Shown here piece after piece: positions 24,741-32,976 of a stretch of DNA of 64,000 bases. The first letter of the stretch is position 1; the number at the start of each line of letters is the position of its first letter. The notes beneath the pieces were generated by a model. The model searched no databases, was not told where the DNA came from, and worked only from the letters and a program-made list of their open reading frames with translations. The position numbers and the translations under genes are program-made. The stretch covers positions 62,001 through 126,000 of the forward strand of contig CABQER010000002.1 in the NCBI GenBank assembly GCA_902463235.1. The letters run 5' to 3'. Origin of the DNA: an uncultured Faecalibacterium sp. (GTDB taxonomy: Bacteria; Bacillota; Clostridia; Oscillospirales; Ruminococcaceae).

Positions 24741-25340
24741 TTACTTGCGGCCGTGCAGGATGGGAGACAGGGGCTTATAGATCAGCAGGCACAGCACTGC
24801 ATCCAGCAGACCCTTGACCAGCGTGAAAGGCATATTGAAGATCACAAGGCACTTGATCAGGCTGTCGGCAGAGGGCAGGATGGCCTGATACATGCCCAAA
24901 ATAGCTTCCAGCGGCATGTGGTAGAACTGCACATAGGCCGGGTAGGTGATGAAGTAGTTGGAGGGCACGCTGAACACAGCCATAGCGGCCGCACCGGCAA
25001 TGGCGCCCAGAATGGCGGTCTTGCGGCTCTTGTTGCGCTTATAGATAAAGCCCGCCACAGCGGAGAATACCGCGCCCAGCATAAAGTTGCACAGCTCGCC
25101 CACGCAGGCGGTGGAAGTGCCCTTGATGATGATGTGCAGCAGGTTCTTCATGAAGCTGATGACCACGCCGTACACCGGGCCCAGTGCAAAGGCACCCAGC
25201 AGGGCGGGCAGGTCGGAGAAGTCCATCTTGACGAAGGACGGGATGAGCATCGGCAGCGGGAACTCGATGAACATCAGGATAAAGGCGACCGCGCTGAGCA
25301 TGGCGGCAACGGTCAGGTTGTGGGTGGTATTCTTTTTCAT
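24741..25340 (-). CDS. ribU: Riboflavin ECF transporter substrate-binding protein RibU
   Basis: 199 residues with five to six hydrophobic helices, the size of an ECF S-component. The N-terminal T-V-A-A-M-L-S-A-V-A-F-I-L-M-F-I-E-F-P-L-P and K-M-D-F-S-D-L-P-A-L-L-G-A-F are typical of RibU. An FMN riboswitch and terminator in its leader support riboflavin as the substrate. It works with the shared EcfA/EcfT module, not encoded here. The start at 25340 has GGGGAGGA upstream. Confidence 0.94.
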   Translation of the reverse strand: MKKNTTHNLTVAAMLSAVAFILMFIEFPLPMLIPSFVKMDFSDLPALLGAFALGPVYGVVISFMKNLLHIIIKGTSTACVGELCNFMLGAVFSAVAGFIYKRNKSRKTAILGAIAGAAAMAVFSVPSNYFITYPAYVQFYHMPLEAILGMYQAILPSADSLIKCLVIFNMPFTLVKGLLDAVLCLLIYKPLSPILHGRK

Positions 25341-25423
25341 GGTAGTTGTCCTCCCCGGGGGATACGCCCCGTTCAAATTTGTTCGGAAAGCCCTTTTCGC
25401 GCTGGATCGAACCGGAAAGACAA

Positions 25424-25466
25424 ACCAAAAAGCGCCCTGCTGCAACCAAAAACTGCAACAGGGCGC
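25424..25466 (-). terminator. Regulatory terminator of the FMN riboswitch
   Basis: Arms GCGCCCTGTTGCA and TGCAGCAGGGCGC form a 13-bp stem followed on the minus strand by TTTTTGG. It lies between the aptamer and ribU, as in transcription-attenuating riboswitches. Confidence 0.88.
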
Positions 25467-25481
25467 ACAGACGCAATTTGC

Positions 25482-25602
25482 CTGCCGTTTCTTGCATCCG
25501 GACTATACCGTTGGTCCCGGAGTTGCACCGGGTCAACACCCTTGCGGGTGGTCGCGGACTTTACCGCCAGTGGGGAATTGCACCCCGCCCTGAAACGAAC
25601 TT
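25482..25602 (-). promoter_or_regulatory. FMN riboswitch (RFN element)
   Basis: The minus strand carries the RFN core in order: GGGCGGGGTG, AATTCCCCACTGGCGGTAA, AGTCCGCGACC, GGTGCAACTCCGGGACC, and GGTATAGTCCGGATGCAAGA. Binding of FMN would favour the downstream terminator and lower ribU expression. Confidence 0.96.
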
Positions 25603-25612
25603 TCTGGCCTAG

Positions 25613-25641
25613 AGTATAGCGCGGCAGGGCGGCGCTGTCAA
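25613..25641 (-). promoter_or_regulatory. Promoter of the riboswitch-ribU transcript
   Basis: On the minus strand TTGACA (25636-25641), a 17-bp spacer, then TATACT (25613-25618), about ten bases before the aptamer. Confidence 0.85.
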
Positions 25642-25700
25642 GCCCCCTTTTTGAAAAGTTTGCGCATTTTTTGTCAAAGTGCATTTTCACCTTTCTTTCC

Positions 25701-25729
25701 TTGCCCCGGGCGGCAGAGTATGCTATCAT
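25701..25729 (+). promoter_or_regulatory. Likely promoter of the mscS gene
   Basis: TTGCCC (25701-25706), a 17-bp spacer, TATCAT (25724-25729), 34 bp before the start codon. Confidence 0.55.
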
Positions 25730-25763
25730 AATATGCGTTGTGAAAAAACACAGGAGGTTTTCC

Positions 25764-26855
25764 ATGATTTTCTCGATCCGTAACCTTGGCTTCGAGCTGG
25801 GCTCGCTGCTGCTGGAAGGCTGGGCAGCCTTTGCCGCCCGCGTGGTATGCGCGGCGCTGCTGCTGGTGCTTGGCTGGCTGGCGCGGCAGCTTTTGTCCCG
25901 CAAGGTGTGCCCTGCCCTGCTGCGCCGCAACTGGCGGCTGGCCGGTACACCCATCCTGCTGCGCAGCTTTGCCGTGCCGGTGCAGCGGCTCACCCTTGCA
26001 GCGTTCATCTATGCCGCAGCTGCCAGCCTGCCGTGGGCGATTTCCGGCGTGAGCAAATTTCTGCTCATGGTCTTTGAACTTGCCGCCACCTTTTTTGTGT
26101 GTCAGGGGCTGTACGCCGCCGCCGACCTTACCGACCTTTTGCTGGCAAACTGCGGCGAGGAGGTGCGCGCCAACCGCACCCTGACCACCCTGCTGAACAA
26201 GGTGTACAAAGTTCTCATCGTGGTTCTGGGCATTATGACCATGGCGCAGGAGACCGGCCTGCCGGTGGGCAGCATCGTAGCCAGTGCGGGTCTTGTCGGT
26301 CTGACTATCTCTCTGGCGGCGCAGGACAGTGCCAAAAACCTGTTCAGCGGGCTGGTCATCCTGTTGGACCGGCCCTTTTCCATCGGCGACTGGATCACCG
26401 TGGGCGATGTTTCCGGCGAGGTGGTGGACATCAACTTCCGCTCCACCAAAGTCCGCGCACTGGATAACTCGGTGTACATCCTGACCAACAGCACGGTCAG
26501 CTCTGCCACCATCAACAACGGCACCCTGCGCAACAAGCGGCTGTACCGTTTCACCCTCGGGGTCACCTACGACACCACCCGTCCCCAACTGGAACAGCTG
26601 ATGACCGACCTGACCGCCATGCTCAAGGCCAGCCCCTACACCTACGAGGACTCGGTGCTGGTGGAGCTGAGCGGCTTCGGGGCTTCCAGCATCGATTTGC
26701 TGGTGTCTGCCTATCTGCGCACCGCCGACATGACCCGCTTTTTGCAGATGCAGAATGACCTGAACCTTGACCTGATGGACGTGATGCAGAAAAACGGCGT
26801 GGACTTCGCCTTCCCCTCTACCACCGTGTATCTGGAAAAGAACAGCGAAAGCTAA
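25764..26855 (+). CDS. MscS-type mechanosensitive ion channel
   Basis: 363 residues from the ATG at 25764 (AGGAGG upstream). Four hydrophobic segments precede the pore helix. The channel signature runs G-S-I-V-A-S-A-G-L-V-G-L-T-I-S-L and A-A-Q-D-S-A-K-N-L-F-S-G, then D-R-P-F-S-I-G-D-W-I. A soluble beta and alpha/beta vestibule follows. It opens under membrane tension to release solutes during osmotic downshock. It has its own promoter and terminator and is divergent from the ribU leader. Confidence 0.95.
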   Translation: MIFSIRNLGFELGSLLLEGWAAFAARVVCAALLLVLGWLARQLLSRKVCPALLRRNWRLAGTPILLRSFAVPVQRLTLAAFIYAAAASLPWAISGVSKFLLMVFELAATFFVCQGLYAAADLTDLLLANCGEEVRANRTLTTLLNKVYKVLIVVLGIMTMAQETGLPVGSIVASAGLVGLTISLAAQDSAKNLFSGLVILLDRPFSIGDWITVGDVSGEVVDINFRSTKVRALDNSVYILTNSTVSSATINNGTLRNKRLYRFTLGVTYDTTRPQLEQLMTDLTAMLKASPYTYEDSVLVELSGFGASSIDLLVSAYLRTADMTRFLQMQNDLNLDLMDVMQKNGVDFAFPSTTVYLEKNSES

Positions 26856-26880
26856 AAGCGGAAATCTATTTCTATTTTAT

Positions 26881-26918
26881 GTTTGCCGCGGCCTGTGGGC
26901 CGCGGCAAACGCATTTTC
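26881..26918 (+). terminator. Terminator of the mscS gene
   Basis: GTTTGCCGCGGCC and GGCCGCGGCAAAC form a 13-bp stem followed by GCATTTTC. Confidence 0.8.
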
Positions 26919-26930
26919 ATGGGTCAAATC

Positions 26931-26968
26931 AAAAAGCGCCTGTTTTGTCGTAAAAAGCAGGCGCTTTT
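26931..26968. terminator. Second hairpin downstream of mscS
   Basis: AAAAAGCGCCTG and CAGGCGCTTTT flank a 15-base loop. It lies between mscS and the MFS gene and is terminator-like on both strands. Confidence 0.6.
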
Positions 26969-27063
26969 GCCCTATGATTTCCTGTCCGGTCATGTTATTC
27001 TTATAGCGCACCCGCATACACTGCGGGACACGCCATCAAATCATCTGTGGAGGAATTCTTCCC

Positions 27064-28221
27064 ATGACACAGCTTTTGCTGCCTATCATTTACTTGGCTT
27101 TTATCAGTCTTGGCCTGCCGGATTCTCTGCTGGGGTCTGCATGGCCCACCATGTACCCCCAGCTGGGCGTCCCCTTTTCCTATGCGGGCATCCTGTCCAT
27201 GATCATCTCGCTGGGCACCATCGTTTCAAGCCTGAACAGCGACCGGCTCACCCGGGCGCTGGGCACGGGCAGAGTGACCGCCCTCAGCGTGGGCATGACC
27301 GCTGCGGCGCTGTTCGGTTTCTCGGTCTCCGGCCAGTTCTGGATGCTCTGCCTGTGGGCTGTCCCCTACGGTCTGGGTGCGGGCAGCGTGGATGCCGCCC
27401 TGAACAACTACGTTGCCCTGCATTACGAAAGCCGCCACATGAGCTGGCTGCACTGTATGTGGGGCGTGGGCACTACCATCGGCCCTGTGGTGATGGGTGC
27501 GGCGCTTTCCGGCGGGCTGAGCTGGAACAGCGGCTACCGGTACATTGCCCTGTTCCAGATCGCACTTTCTGCCGTGCTTTTTTGCAGCCTGCCCCTGTGG
27601 CATAAACGCCCCGACGCTGCCCCGGACGGCACCGTGCCAAAGGCGCTGACCCTGCCACAGGTGTTCGCGTTGCCGGGCGCGAAGGAAGTGATGCTTTGCT
27701 TCTTCTGCTACTGTGCACTGGAGACCACCGCCGGGCTCTGGGCAAGCAGCTACCTGACCCTTGTGCGGCAGGTGCCCGCCCAGACGGCTGCCAGCTTTGC
27801 CAGCCTGTTCTATATCGGCATCACGGTGGGGCGAGGCGTCTGCGGCTTTCTGACCTTGAAACTGAGCGACGACCAGATGATCCGTCTGGGGTTTGCGGTG
27901 CTGAGCGTGGGCATTGCCGCCCTGCTGCTGCCCGGTGCGCAGGTCTTTGCGCTGGCCGGGCTTGTGCTGGTAGGGCTGGGTTGCGCGCCCATCTACCCCA
28001 GCGTCATCCACTCCACCCCGGCGCATTTCGGCGCACAGAATTCTCAGGCCGTCATCGGCATCCAGATGAGCAGCGCCTATGTGGGCAATCTGGCCATGCC
28101 GCCGCTGTTCGGCGTGCTTGCCAACAACATCACCCCGGCGCTGTTCCCCTTCTACCTGCTGGTGTTTCTGGTGCTGATGGCGCTGATGCACCGGCAGCTG
28201 GTGCGCAAAACCAGCTGCTGA
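27064..28221 (+). CDS. Major facilitator superfamily transporter
   Basis: 385 residues with about 12 hydrophobic helices. The N-terminal half shows G-L-P-D-S-L-L-G-S-A-W-P and an S-D-R-L-T-R-type loop between helices 2 and 3, typical of MFS. The pattern is closest to the sugar or FucP-like MFS branch, but no substrate residue can be named. The ATG follows GGAGGA. It sits between two terminators, so it appears to be a single-gene unit. The substrate is unknown. Confidence 0.88.
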   Translation: MTQLLLPIIYLAFISLGLPDSLLGSAWPTMYPQLGVPFSYAGILSMIISLGTIVSSLNSDRLTRALGTGRVTALSVGMTAAALFGFSVSGQFWMLCLWAVPYGLGAGSVDAALNNYVALHYESRHMSWLHCMWGVGTTIGPVVMGAALSGGLSWNSGYRYIALFQIALSAVLFCSLPLWHKRPDAAPDGTVPKALTLPQVFALPGAKEVMLCFFCYCALETTAGLWASSYLTLVRQVPAQTAASFASLFYIGITVGRGVCGFLTLKLSDDQMIRLGFAVLSVGIAALLLPGAQVFALAGLVLVGLGCAPIYPSVIHSTPAHFGAQNSQAVIGIQMSSAYVGNLAMPPLFGVLANNITPALFPFYLLVFLVLMALMHRQLVRKTSC

Positions 28222-28271
28222 GCTTTTACCCTTTTTCAAAACCGCCATTCTCTTTTTTCGTATACAGCAAC

Positions 28272-28320
28272 ACCAGAAAGGCCCGCGCTGTTTGGAGCAG
28301 CACGGGCCTTTCTGGTTTCT
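28272..28320. terminator. Bidirectional terminator between convergent MFS and esterase genes
   Basis: ACCAGAAAGGCCCG and CGGGCCTTTCTGGT form a 14-bp stem with T-rich flanks. Confidence 0.85.
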
Positions 28321-28363
28321 ATGGACTTCCCGGGGATCGAAAGATGTGGAGAATAGCGTCTCC

Positions 28364-29302
28364 TTATGCCTGCAGCACTTTACCGGCGTATTTCAGCGCT
28401 TCGCGGCAGGTCTCTTTCCAGGTCGTCCAAGCGTGGATGCCGCCCTCATAGGGCACATATTCCACTTCTGCTACCTGGCTCAGTTTTTCGACAAATGCTT
28501 CCACATCAGCCGGGGGCACCACCGTGTCCTCAGTGCCATGGATGGCATAGAACTTTACCGGGCTGTTGGCAACGGTATAGGAAGCAAGGAAGGCTACCGG
28601 ATGTTCTGCGTCCCAGGTTGCCTGGTCAAAGTTGTTGAACAGATGCAGCGAAGAGCAGGCATTGCCCTGACTATTGCGCCAGACTGCCGGGGACATCATC
28701 AGTGCCGCCGAGAACATCTGCGGATATTTCACTGCAAAGCGGGCTGCACCATAACCACCCATGGAAATGCCGCCGATGATGCGGCCTTCCTTGCTGGCCA
28801 ACGTGTTGTAAGTTTTGTCGATAAACGGGATCAGATCATGGATGATGGCCGTTTCCATGGCAAGGCCGGGTCCATCGTAATAAAAGGAGTTGTAACCATC
28901 AATGAACACTGCAATGCACTCGGGCAGTTCCCCGCTTCCGATCAGATCGTTGAGGATATCCGGTGTGGAGAAACGCTCGATCATATTGAGTTGATGGCCG
29001 CCTACGCCGTGCATCAGGTAAATGACCGGATAGGCCTGTGCCTTGTTGTTTTTATCGTAGCTGGCAGGCAGATAAACCGAATAGTTGCAGTCCTGCTTCA
29101 GTGTCTCGGAGTACCAGAACAGCGTTTTGCGGGTGCCCGCATAGGTAGTCTTGGGCGTTTCCTTCTTTTTGAACAGGAAATCCAAGCAGTTGGCATCCTC
29201 CTGCGGTGCAGCGGCACTGGCGGTGCACACATTAAGTGCCATCATGCCAAGACCAGCAGCACCCGCTTTCAGAAAAGTTTTACGAGAGAATTTGGTAGCC
29301 AT
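28364..29302 (-). CDS. Secreted alpha/beta-hydrolase esterase (esterase D-like)
   Basis: 312 residues. The start at 29302 follows AAAGGAGG. An export signal opens the protein: S-R-K-T-F-L-K (Tat-like, with R-K) then a hydrophobic run ending A-S-A-A-A. The hydrolase core has the oxyanion H-G-V-G-G, the nucleophile elbow G-I-S-M-G-G (Ser180), Asp in G-T-E-D-T (about 257), and His in G-G-I-H-A-W (about 289). Relatives are acetylxylan or feruloyl esterases. It is the downstream gene of a pair with the S12 hydrolase, with which it shares the signal region. Confidence 0.9.
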   Translation of the reverse strand: MATKFSRKTFLKAGAAGLGMMALNVCTASAAAPQEDANCLDFLFKKKETPKTTYAGTRKTLFWYSETLKQDCNYSVYLPASYDKNNKAQAYPVIYLMHGVGGHQLNMIERFSTPDILNDLIGSGELPECIAVFIDGYNSFYYDGPGLAMETAIIHDLIPFIDKTYNTLASKEGRIIGGISMGGYGAARFAVKYPQMFSAALMMSPAVWRNSQGNACSSLHLFNNFDQATWDAEHPVAFLASYTVANSPVKFYAIHGTEDTVVPPADVEAFVEKLSQVAEVEYVPYEGGIHAWTTWKETCREALKYAGKVLQA

Positions 29303-29391
29303 AAAAAGTTCCTCCTTTAAATCAATCGTTTTCTTATACATCTTTCAGACAGCCTGCTTTTTGTACTGCAGTACTGTGCCGTGTTCTGTTT

Positions 29392-31485
29392 TCAGTACTT
29401 CTGCGCGATCTTTTTCAGCTTTGCCAGTTCCTCTGCATCGCGGGTAGCATCCAGCAGGGTGATAGCATCGTTGAAATATCTGCGGTCCATGTAGGAGTGG
29501 GTGGAGTTTGCGTGGGCAGCCATAGCCTCCAGCACAGCGTAGCCGGAGCGCACCAGCGGGTGGGTGGCAGGCACGCTGCCGCCCTCGGCCACCAGCGCAA
29601 ACTTGCTTTCAGCCATATCCTCCAGCAGGGCGCTGTAAGCGTTGTTGGGGTCGGTGCCGTGGTTCTGCAGACCCTGATACAGCAGCTGTGCCACAAAACC
29701 CAGCGTAGAAGCCGTATACCAGTTACCATTGAACTCATTCACATTGGCAGGGTCTGTAATGCGGGAGTTAATCTTGTTGGTCAGGTAGACCACCACCAGA
29801 TTTTCGCTAGGGTCGATCATGGTCAGCGTGCCCGTCCAGCCCTGGTGTCCAATGGTATTGGGCGAGGACTGCGTGCCGAAATACCAGCAGCGCTGGTTGT
29901 CGCCTTCACGCCACCAGCCCAGACCCCAGTTGGCAGCGTTCTCCTTCTTGGGTGCGGTAAAGGCGTCCATCACGTTGCGGGAGAAGTAGCGGTTCTCGCC
30001 GTAGCCGCCGGTGAGCATGACAGAGGCCAGCTTTGCCAGCTCCGTAGCGGTGGAGAACAGGCCTGCATGACCCGAGATGCCCGCCATACAGAAATAGGCT
30101 TTGCCATCATGCACCTGGCCCTGTGTAGTTACGGTGCGCGCCCCGGTAAAGGAAACATATCCGTCCCGGGTATCACCGTTCAGCTCGGTAGCGGCGCAGT
30201 CGTTGGGAGCAAAGCCGTTCTGCAGAGGGTTGTAGGTGGTGCGGGTCAGACCCATAGGATCCCAGAACGTCTCTTTCAGGAACACATCCAGGCCTTTGCC
30301 GGTGATTTTCTCGATCACGAACGCCAGCAGCATATAATCCACGTCCGAATAAACAGTCTTGGTACCCGGTTCGTACATCAGCGGCGTTTTGAAAATGGAA
30401 TGCAGCGTTTCGGTGCGGGTCTCGGTACTTCCATCCGATCCGGAATACAACACATTCACGGCACCCGGCACGATGGACTGACTGCTCTGATCGTAGGAAT
30501 CGTTGTAATACTGAGGGTCTGCGGGGAAGCCTGCCTGATGGCGCAGGATATCGCGCAGGGTCAGTTCTGCCTTCCACTGCTTGTTGACCTTCAGGCCCGG
30601 GTTCTCGTAGCCGTTGTAGGTAATGTCGATGGTGTCCTCCACAAAGGCGCTGCCCAGCAGGTCTACCAGACGGCTGTCCAGATCGGCCTTGCCCTGCGTG
30701 ACAAGGTACTGCAATGCGTAGTTTGCGGTGTACATCTTGGTGTTGGAGGCCAGATCGTACAGGGTATCGTTAGTCACAGCCGGGCTGTCGGTCTTGGGAG
30801 TGCCGTCCGGATTATAGGAGTTCACCTTGCCCCATGCGTTCTGATACACCAGCTTGCCGTTTTTCACAACAGCCATCTGTGCGCTGGGGAAGCCGTTGTT
30901 CACGTCTGCCTGAATGATCTGCTCCAGCAGTTCCAGTGCATCGCGGTCGATGCCCACGTCCTGCAGACTGCCCTCCTGCACGGTGGGGTAGCCCACCCGC
31001 ACGGTCACCTTTTTGCCGCGGGGACGGATGCCGCCCACCTGAATGGTGTTGCGGCCGTTTATGGTCTGGCCGGAGATGTCCACGTTCCACACGCCGCCTG
31101 CCGCCATGGCAGCGGTGTTGATCTGGCGGTTATTGACGAACAGGTTAAAGCCGGTCACGCCTGACTCGGGCTCCACGCACAGCGTCCCCTGCCCGGCAAA
31201 GCCCACAAAGGTGTACATGTGGTTCATGGCCAGCGTATCGTCGGTGTAGCCCTTCCAGTTGGGGAACACCGGCTCGCCCTGCCAGCCACCGCCCACGCTG
31301 CCGCGGCTGGTCACCTTGACCGAGGCGGCCTTTTTGGGAACAAGGTTCAGGGAGTTGGTATCCTCCGCTGCGGCGGCAGGCTCGGCAGCAGAAGCGGCAC
31401 CGGCGGTGCACACATTGAGCGCCATCATGCCCAGACCGGCAACGCTGCCCTTCAGGAACGTTTTACGGGAAAATTTGGTTGACAT
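29392..31485 (-). CDS. Secreted serine hydrolase, beta-lactamase/PBP (S12) family
   Basis: 697 residues from the ATG at 31485 (GGGAGGAT upstream). The Tat-like signal S-R-K-T-F-L-K plus G-L-G-M-M-A-L-N-V-C-T-A is nearly identical to that of the esterase next door. A beta-sandwich-like region (about 50-170) precedes the S12 domain. Catalytic motifs are S-N-T-K (Ser247, Lys250), Y-S-D near 377, and G-H-Q-G-W-T-G-T near 575. Such enzymes act on peptidoglycan peptides or esters; the substrate is unknown. The long C-terminal helical tail is an addition to the family core. Confidence 0.88.
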   Translation of the reverse strand: MSTKFSRKTFLKGSVAGLGMMALNVCTAGAASAAEPAAAAEDTNSLNLVPKKAASVKVTSRGSVGGGWQGEPVFPNWKGYTDDTLAMNHMYTFVGFAGQGTLCVEPESGVTGFNLFVNNRQINTAAMAAGGVWNVDISGQTINGRNTIQVGGIRPRGKKVTVRVGYPTVQEGSLQDVGIDRDALELLEQIIQADVNNGFPSAQMAVVKNGKLVYQNAWGKVNSYNPDGTPKTDSPAVTNDTLYDLASNTKMYTANYALQYLVTQGKADLDSRLVDLLGSAFVEDTIDITYNGYENPGLKVNKQWKAELTLRDILRHQAGFPADPQYYNDSYDQSSQSIVPGAVNVLYSGSDGSTETRTETLHSIFKTPLMYEPGTKTVYSDVDYMLLAFVIEKITGKGLDVFLKETFWDPMGLTRTTYNPLQNGFAPNDCAATELNGDTRDGYVSFTGARTVTTQGQVHDGKAYFCMAGISGHAGLFSTATELAKLASVMLTGGYGENRYFSRNVMDAFTAPKKENAANWGLGWWREGDNQRCWYFGTQSSPNTIGHQGWTGTLTMIDPSENLVVVYLTNKINSRITDPANVNEFNGNWYTASTLGFVAQLLYQGLQNHGTDPNNAYSALLEDMAESKFALVAEGGSVPATHPLVRSGYAVLEAMAAHANSTHSYMDRRYFNDAITLLDATRDAEELAKLKKIAQKY

Positions 31486-31731
31486 GGTAAGATCCTCCCA
31501 TTCTTTTTGCCGCAATGCGACAATATGCCTGTACTCGTGCTTTTTTGTCCCGCAGCAGCGGGACTGCCTTGTGCCCCGAATTGTACGCGAGACGAAACAA
31601 AATGTCAATCATGTTTTCATCTTGTGGCACAAAGTTTTGTGTTTCTCAGTTTTTCGCCTATTTTGGCACATTGTTTTACGTTTTGTTTCAAATTTTCATG
31701 CGTTTTGTATACAACCAGCCGCAAAAATGCG

Positions 31732-31770
31732 TAAAAAAAGCCGCCGCACAAACCCTTGTGCAGCGGCTTT
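31732..31770 (-). terminator. Terminator of the PH-domain gene
   Basis: AAAGCCGCTGCACA and TGTGCGGCGGCTTT (read on the minus strand) form a stem followed by a T-run. Confidence 0.85.
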
Positions 31771-31785
31771 GGTTCATAATTTTTC

Positions 31786-32163
31786 TTACAAGATGCGGGC
31801 ACTGATGGCGTTTGCCACCTGAAACAGGTCTTTCTGCCCGATAAAGCCGAACTTGGCCTCGTGGCCGTCCGCAAAGCAGACCGTCAGCTGGGACGCCTGT
31901 AATGGATCGCCAAAGCCCGCCGTCTGGATGCCATAGTGCAGCACCTTGCGGTAAGGCAGCACAAAAAGCTGCTGCCGCGTGCCCGTGACCCCCTGCATAT
32001 CCACCATGATGATGCGGTGGCTGGTGAACACCACCTGATCGCGCACCGTCTTGTAAGCGCCCACGATCTGCTCGCCCTCCAGCAGCAGGGCGTTGATATT
32101 TTTGCAGATATCCTTCTCCTGCAGGCGAATAAGATTCTCCATTGGTTTATCGCGGAATTCCAT
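31786..32163 (-). CDS. Bacterial PH-domain protein
   Basis: 125 residues. The whole protein looks like one bacterial PH fold (bPH_1-like): an N-terminal helix, L-L-L-E-G-E-Q-I-V-G-A-Y-K, then D-Q-V-V-F-T-S-H-R-I-I-M-V-D-M-Q-G-V-T-G and S-Q-L-T-V-C-F. These small proteins are soluble and of unknown role in Firmicutes. The start at 32163 has AAGGGGA 9 bp upstream. It is a single-gene unit with its own terminator. Confidence 0.8.
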   Translation of the reverse strand: MEFRDKPMENLIRLQEKDICKNINALLLEGEQIVGAYKTVRDQVVFTSHRIIMVDMQGVTGTRQQLFVLPYRKVLHYGIQTAGFGDPLQASQLTVCFADGHEAKFGFIGQKDLFQVANAISARIL

Positions 32164-32249
32164 AGCAGCGTTCCCCTTTCAGCGTTTTGATGGCTCTATT
32201 GTAGCATTTCCGCCGCCGGTTGGCAAGATGGCTGTGCAGCGCAAGGCAA

Positions 32250-32285
32250 AAAGAAAAGACCTGAACCATTCAAGGTTCAGGTCTT
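32250..32285 (-). terminator. Terminator of tRNA-Gly
   Basis: AAGACCTGAACC and GGTTCAGGTCTT form a 12-bp stem; the minus strand continues TTCTTTTTG. Confidence 0.9.
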
Positions 32286-32286
32286 G

Positions 32287-32361
32287 TGGAGCGGGTAATG
32301 GGAATCGAACCCACCTCCTCAGCTTGGAAGGCTGATATACTAGCCGATGTACTATACCCGC
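32287..32361 (-). tRNA. tRNA-Gly (TCC anticodon)
   Basis: 75 nt with encoded CCA. The acceptor stem is GCGGGTA/TACCCGC, the T-arm GGGTTCGATTCCC. The anticodon loop CTTCCAA lies inside an AGCC/GGCT-type stem and gives TCC, reading glycine codons. It has its own promoter and terminator. Confidence 0.96.
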
Positions 32362-32374
32362 AATTGCAGAAAGA

Positions 32375-32403
32375 ATTATACCATAACTTTCCGCAAATGT
32401 CCA
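32375..32403 (-). promoter_or_regulatory. Promoter of tRNA-Gly
   Basis: On the minus strand TGGACA (32398-32403), a 17-bp spacer, TATAAT (32375-32380), 13 bp from the tRNA 5' end. Confidence 0.75.
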
Positions 32404-32523
32404 GCATGAATTTAGCGGCTGCAAAGCTGTAAACGCTGTGCAGTCTGTCCCCTGCGAATGGGACGATTTAAAATGGTCTCCGCTGCGCTCTGACCATGTT
32501 CAGCGGAAAGATTTTTTATAATT

Positions 32524-32564
32524 TTGCGTTTGTCGCACTCTGCGGAGTGCTCCAAACGCATTTT
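32524..32564 (+). terminator. Strong hairpin, terminator-like on the plus strand
   Basis: GCGTTTG and CAAACGC enclose a GCACT/AGTGC stem. ATTTTT follows on the plus strand. No plus-strand gene lies upstream in this gap. Confidence 0.45.
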
Positions 32565-32615
32565 TCACCGGAGGGGCTGCGACCGGGAGCAACATTTACA
32601 CATTTTACCGTCCTC

Positions 32616-32670
32616 GCCCTCTCAGTCTTTGCTTCGCAAATCCAGCTCTCCCAAAGGGAGAGCCAAGAGC
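32616..32670 (+). repeat. Single copy of the dispersed CTCTCCCAAAGGGAGAG repeat
   Basis: GCCCTCTCAG, a short variable part, then CAGCTCTCCCAAAGGGAGAG and CCAAGAGC match the left arm at 24399-24456. Confidence 0.8.
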
Positions 32671-32690
32671 ACTGCCGGAAGGGGGCACAA

Positions 32691-32724
32691 CAAAAAAGCA
32701 CCGCACATTTCTGTGCAGTGCTTT
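32691..32724 (-). terminator. Terminator of tRNA-Ala
   Basis: GCACTGCACA and TGTGCGGTGC (minus strand) form a stem followed by TTTTTTG. Confidence 0.85.
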
Positions 32725-32730
32725 TCTTTC

Positions 32731-32806
<76 letters not shown>

Positions 32807-32839
32807 AGATGTCTAGCCTTTTACCTGACGACATGGGTT

Positions 32840-32868
32840 ATTATACCAGCCGGAGGGGCGCTTGTCAA
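32840..32868 (-). promoter_or_regulatory. Promoter of tRNA-Ala
   Basis: On the minus strand a perfect TTGACA (32863-32868), a 17-bp spacer and a perfect TATAAT (32840-32845). Confidence 0.9.
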
Positions 32869-32976
32869 CGGTTTTTTACAAAAAACTCTTCTCTTTTTTC
32901 AGCGGCGCAGTGCACCCGGGAGCTTTTGAGCAGCTGCGTTTTTCCCGGAGTTGCTGCGCTGCAAAAGGCTGCTGCA

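Noticed and set aside
26883..27605. 240-codon open frame overlapping the MFS gene
   Set aside because: It is another frame of the MFS gene and runs through two terminator hairpins.
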